Source: Anas platyrhynchos (Eukaryota; Chordata; Aves; Anseriformes; Anatidae). From it: 64,000 nt of DNA. The notes beneath the pieces were generated by a model. The model did not search any database and was not told the DNA's origin. It worked only from the letters and a program-made list of their open reading frames with translations. The stretch lies in contig NC_092606.1 in the NCBI RefSeq assembly GCF_047663525.1, positions 3,346,501 through 3,410,500 on the forward strand, written 5' to 3'. This document shows positions 62,245 to 64,000 of this stretch, piece after piece (positions within the stretch are counted from its first letter, which is position 1; each line of letters begins with the position of its first letter). The translations under genes were made by a program, and so were the position numbers.

Positions 62245-64000
62245 TCCTCCGTGCCTTTGGGGAACTCATTTGCAGCATCAGGAAAAATGAAAAGCAAGTA
62301 TGTTTCCCTCAGCATTTGATCCCCCGTGTAGCTCTGCACAGGGTGGTGTAGCTGTGCCACAGAGCTCTGATAGGGAATTCTTCAAGGCATACAGCATCGC
62401 ACACGAAAAACACAGCCCATTACAGTGATGTATTGTTTCAGACCAAACCACCAATTCACAACAACACCTTACTGCAGAACTGAGGCAATACGGTAAATAA
62501 ACTGCAGAAAATAATAGCATCCTTTTAAGATGCTTCGGCAGTGTACAAATTCGGGTTCCTTCTTAGTTGCATAAGATTACTGTGAGATTCCCAAATAGGC
62601 AGTGCGTCAAAGAAATCTGCACGAGCAAGTGAAAAAAAAACAACTATAAAGGTCTTAAATTTAAGAAAATGCTGAACTGTCACTCTTGAAAAGTAGCTGA
62701 ACTGTCACTCTTGAAAAGTATTTTAAAATGTGAAAACTCAGGCACTGTCAGTCATTCTGAAGTTCAGGGAAGGGAAACAGAAGTAAGTATCAGAGTCGAA
62801 CATATCAAAATCTCCTTTATCTTGGTCATTCACCAATGCCAGAGATCTTCAGAGCTAAACAACAATCCCTACACGTCAATCACATCTCACAGAGGAATAG
62901 CTCAAATGCAAGAGTAGAACTGAGAGATGCTGTGGCCCTTCCCTCACAGAAACCCTGTGAAGAACCTACAAAGCAACATTTGCTGCTTTCAGTACTAGGT
63001 CTGCACAAGACGTGGGCTATAATGATCTGGAAGCCAAGATCCCTAGCAGCAAGTATCATCCCAGTTCCGCTGCTTATGAGTTGGTTCAAGCTTGATCTTC
63101 AAGAGCAGCCATTAAGCTGGAAGTAAGCTATACATATAATCGAAGGAAGGAGTCCTGACTTCTGGAAATCATACAATTGGGTCACCCAGTGCCACCATAG
63201 GAATGAGTACCAGTTCTCCCACTACACCTATCCTGCTTGCACCAGGGTCACCAGGAATCTCTGTGCTGTTTTTAAAGAGGGAACACATACAGCCTGAAAT
63301 GTCCAAATTAAATTTTCCAGAAGGAAACCCCCATAGACTTACTCTTCCTTTTTTATTTATATTGTTTTTTCTAGTGGGCATATATGAAGGGGAAGGGTGT
63401 ACATTTCGGTGTCACATAGCTGTTATAATTCAGAGCATCACTCCGAGGGAGGAACGGAGTAAACCCATTTGCTGTGCTGAAACACTAAATACCCTTCCCC
63501 AGCAGGGAGTATGCGTACTGTCAGCATCATCAATAATTGCTCCTGAGGTTAAAACAGGAGAAAGGCCCACAACAGTCAAACCACCCCCTCACAGCTGTAA
63601 ATTACTCATCACTCGTTAATGCTGCAGCACTGAGCCAGGGCTGACTCAGCTGTCATTGTGGTTGTGTCATGGAGAATTTCATTTCCCTCCTGCTGCTCCA
63701 AAGTCCCCAGTGATGGAAGCAGTGCTTAATTCTACCACAGCTAGTGGGAAACCCAACTCAGGCATCATTATGATTTTTAGTGGAAAATCAGAGTACAGAG
63801 AATGGCAGTAATCAGATTCAGTTTCTTAGTACTTAAATTTTAAGGCCTCTCCTGAAAATTTGGGCAGTGTGACAACAGGGATCAGAACTCAGGTTTGTAG
63901 ACGTGTCACTGACCAAGGTTTTCCTTAATTTAAGAAGTCTGGTTTCTGACTAGCCAATGACCTCCTTCTGTCTTGGTTAGAGTAACCCCATCTCCTAGCA
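62245..64000 (-). other. PPM1E: PPM1E upstream intron (or flank), right edge of window
   Basis: No exon encoding the rest of the PPM1E N-terminus was found here. The stretch contains a perfect 25-bp tandem duplication. In mammals PPM1E has very long 5' introns, so the window probably ends inside one. Confidence 0.6.
62671..62720 (+). repeat. Perfect 25-bp tandem duplication
   Basis: Two adjacent identical copies of a 25-base unit starting GCTGAACTGTCACTCTTG and ending AAAAGTA. Perfect identity suggests a recent event. Confidence 0.95.

Overview
The window is vertebrate nuclear DNA, almost certainly from a bird (chicken or a close galliform relative). The support is two fragments of the avian CR1 retrotransposon, short introns, GC-rich CpG-island promoters and a gene order matching human 17q22 in inverted orientation. 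In chicken this block would be expected on chromosome 19. The species call is an inference; no search was run.

Layout, left to right: SMG8 (minus, 4 coding exons, 992-6948); a CR1 fragment; PRR11 (minus, 9 coding exons, 8297-11913); a head-to-head promoter with twelve CCAAT/ATTGG boxes (12137-12638); SKA2 (plus, 7 coding exons, 12722-23509), whose first intron carries a miR-130-family hairpin and miR-301a; a short gap with a second CR1 fragment; TRIM37 (plus, 24 coding exons, 25004-50690); then PPM1E (minus, tail-to-tail with TRIM37), represented by its last coding exons (56912-62018) and a long 3' UTR. The 5' coding exons of PPM1E lie beyond the right edge. Exons were placed by translating across GT-AG (once GC-AG) boundaries, requiring phase continuity and matching remembered vertebrate orthologues. 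Reconstructed lengths are 972 aa (SMG8), 357 aa (PRR11), 228 aa (SKA2) and 986 aa (TRIM37).

Functionally, PRR11 and SKA2 are mitotic genes sharing an NF-Y/CHR-type bidirectional promoter. SMG8 belongs to the nonsense-mediated-decay kinase complex. TRIM37 is a RING E3 ligase with centrosomal, peroxisomal and chromatin roles. PPM1E is a PP2C-type phosphatase acting on CaMK and PAK pathways.

Most notable points: SKA2 has about 100 residues beyond the 121-aa human protein, encoded by extra in-phase exons and faintly resembling the SKA1 winged-helix domain; a candidate alternative TRIM37 last exon; a candidate alternative PPM1E first exon; the CCAAT array with spacing near 31 bp; and a miR-130-type hairpin in the host intron where mammals carry mir-454. 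No bacterial-style system, CRISPR array, tRNA or rRNA gene was seen.
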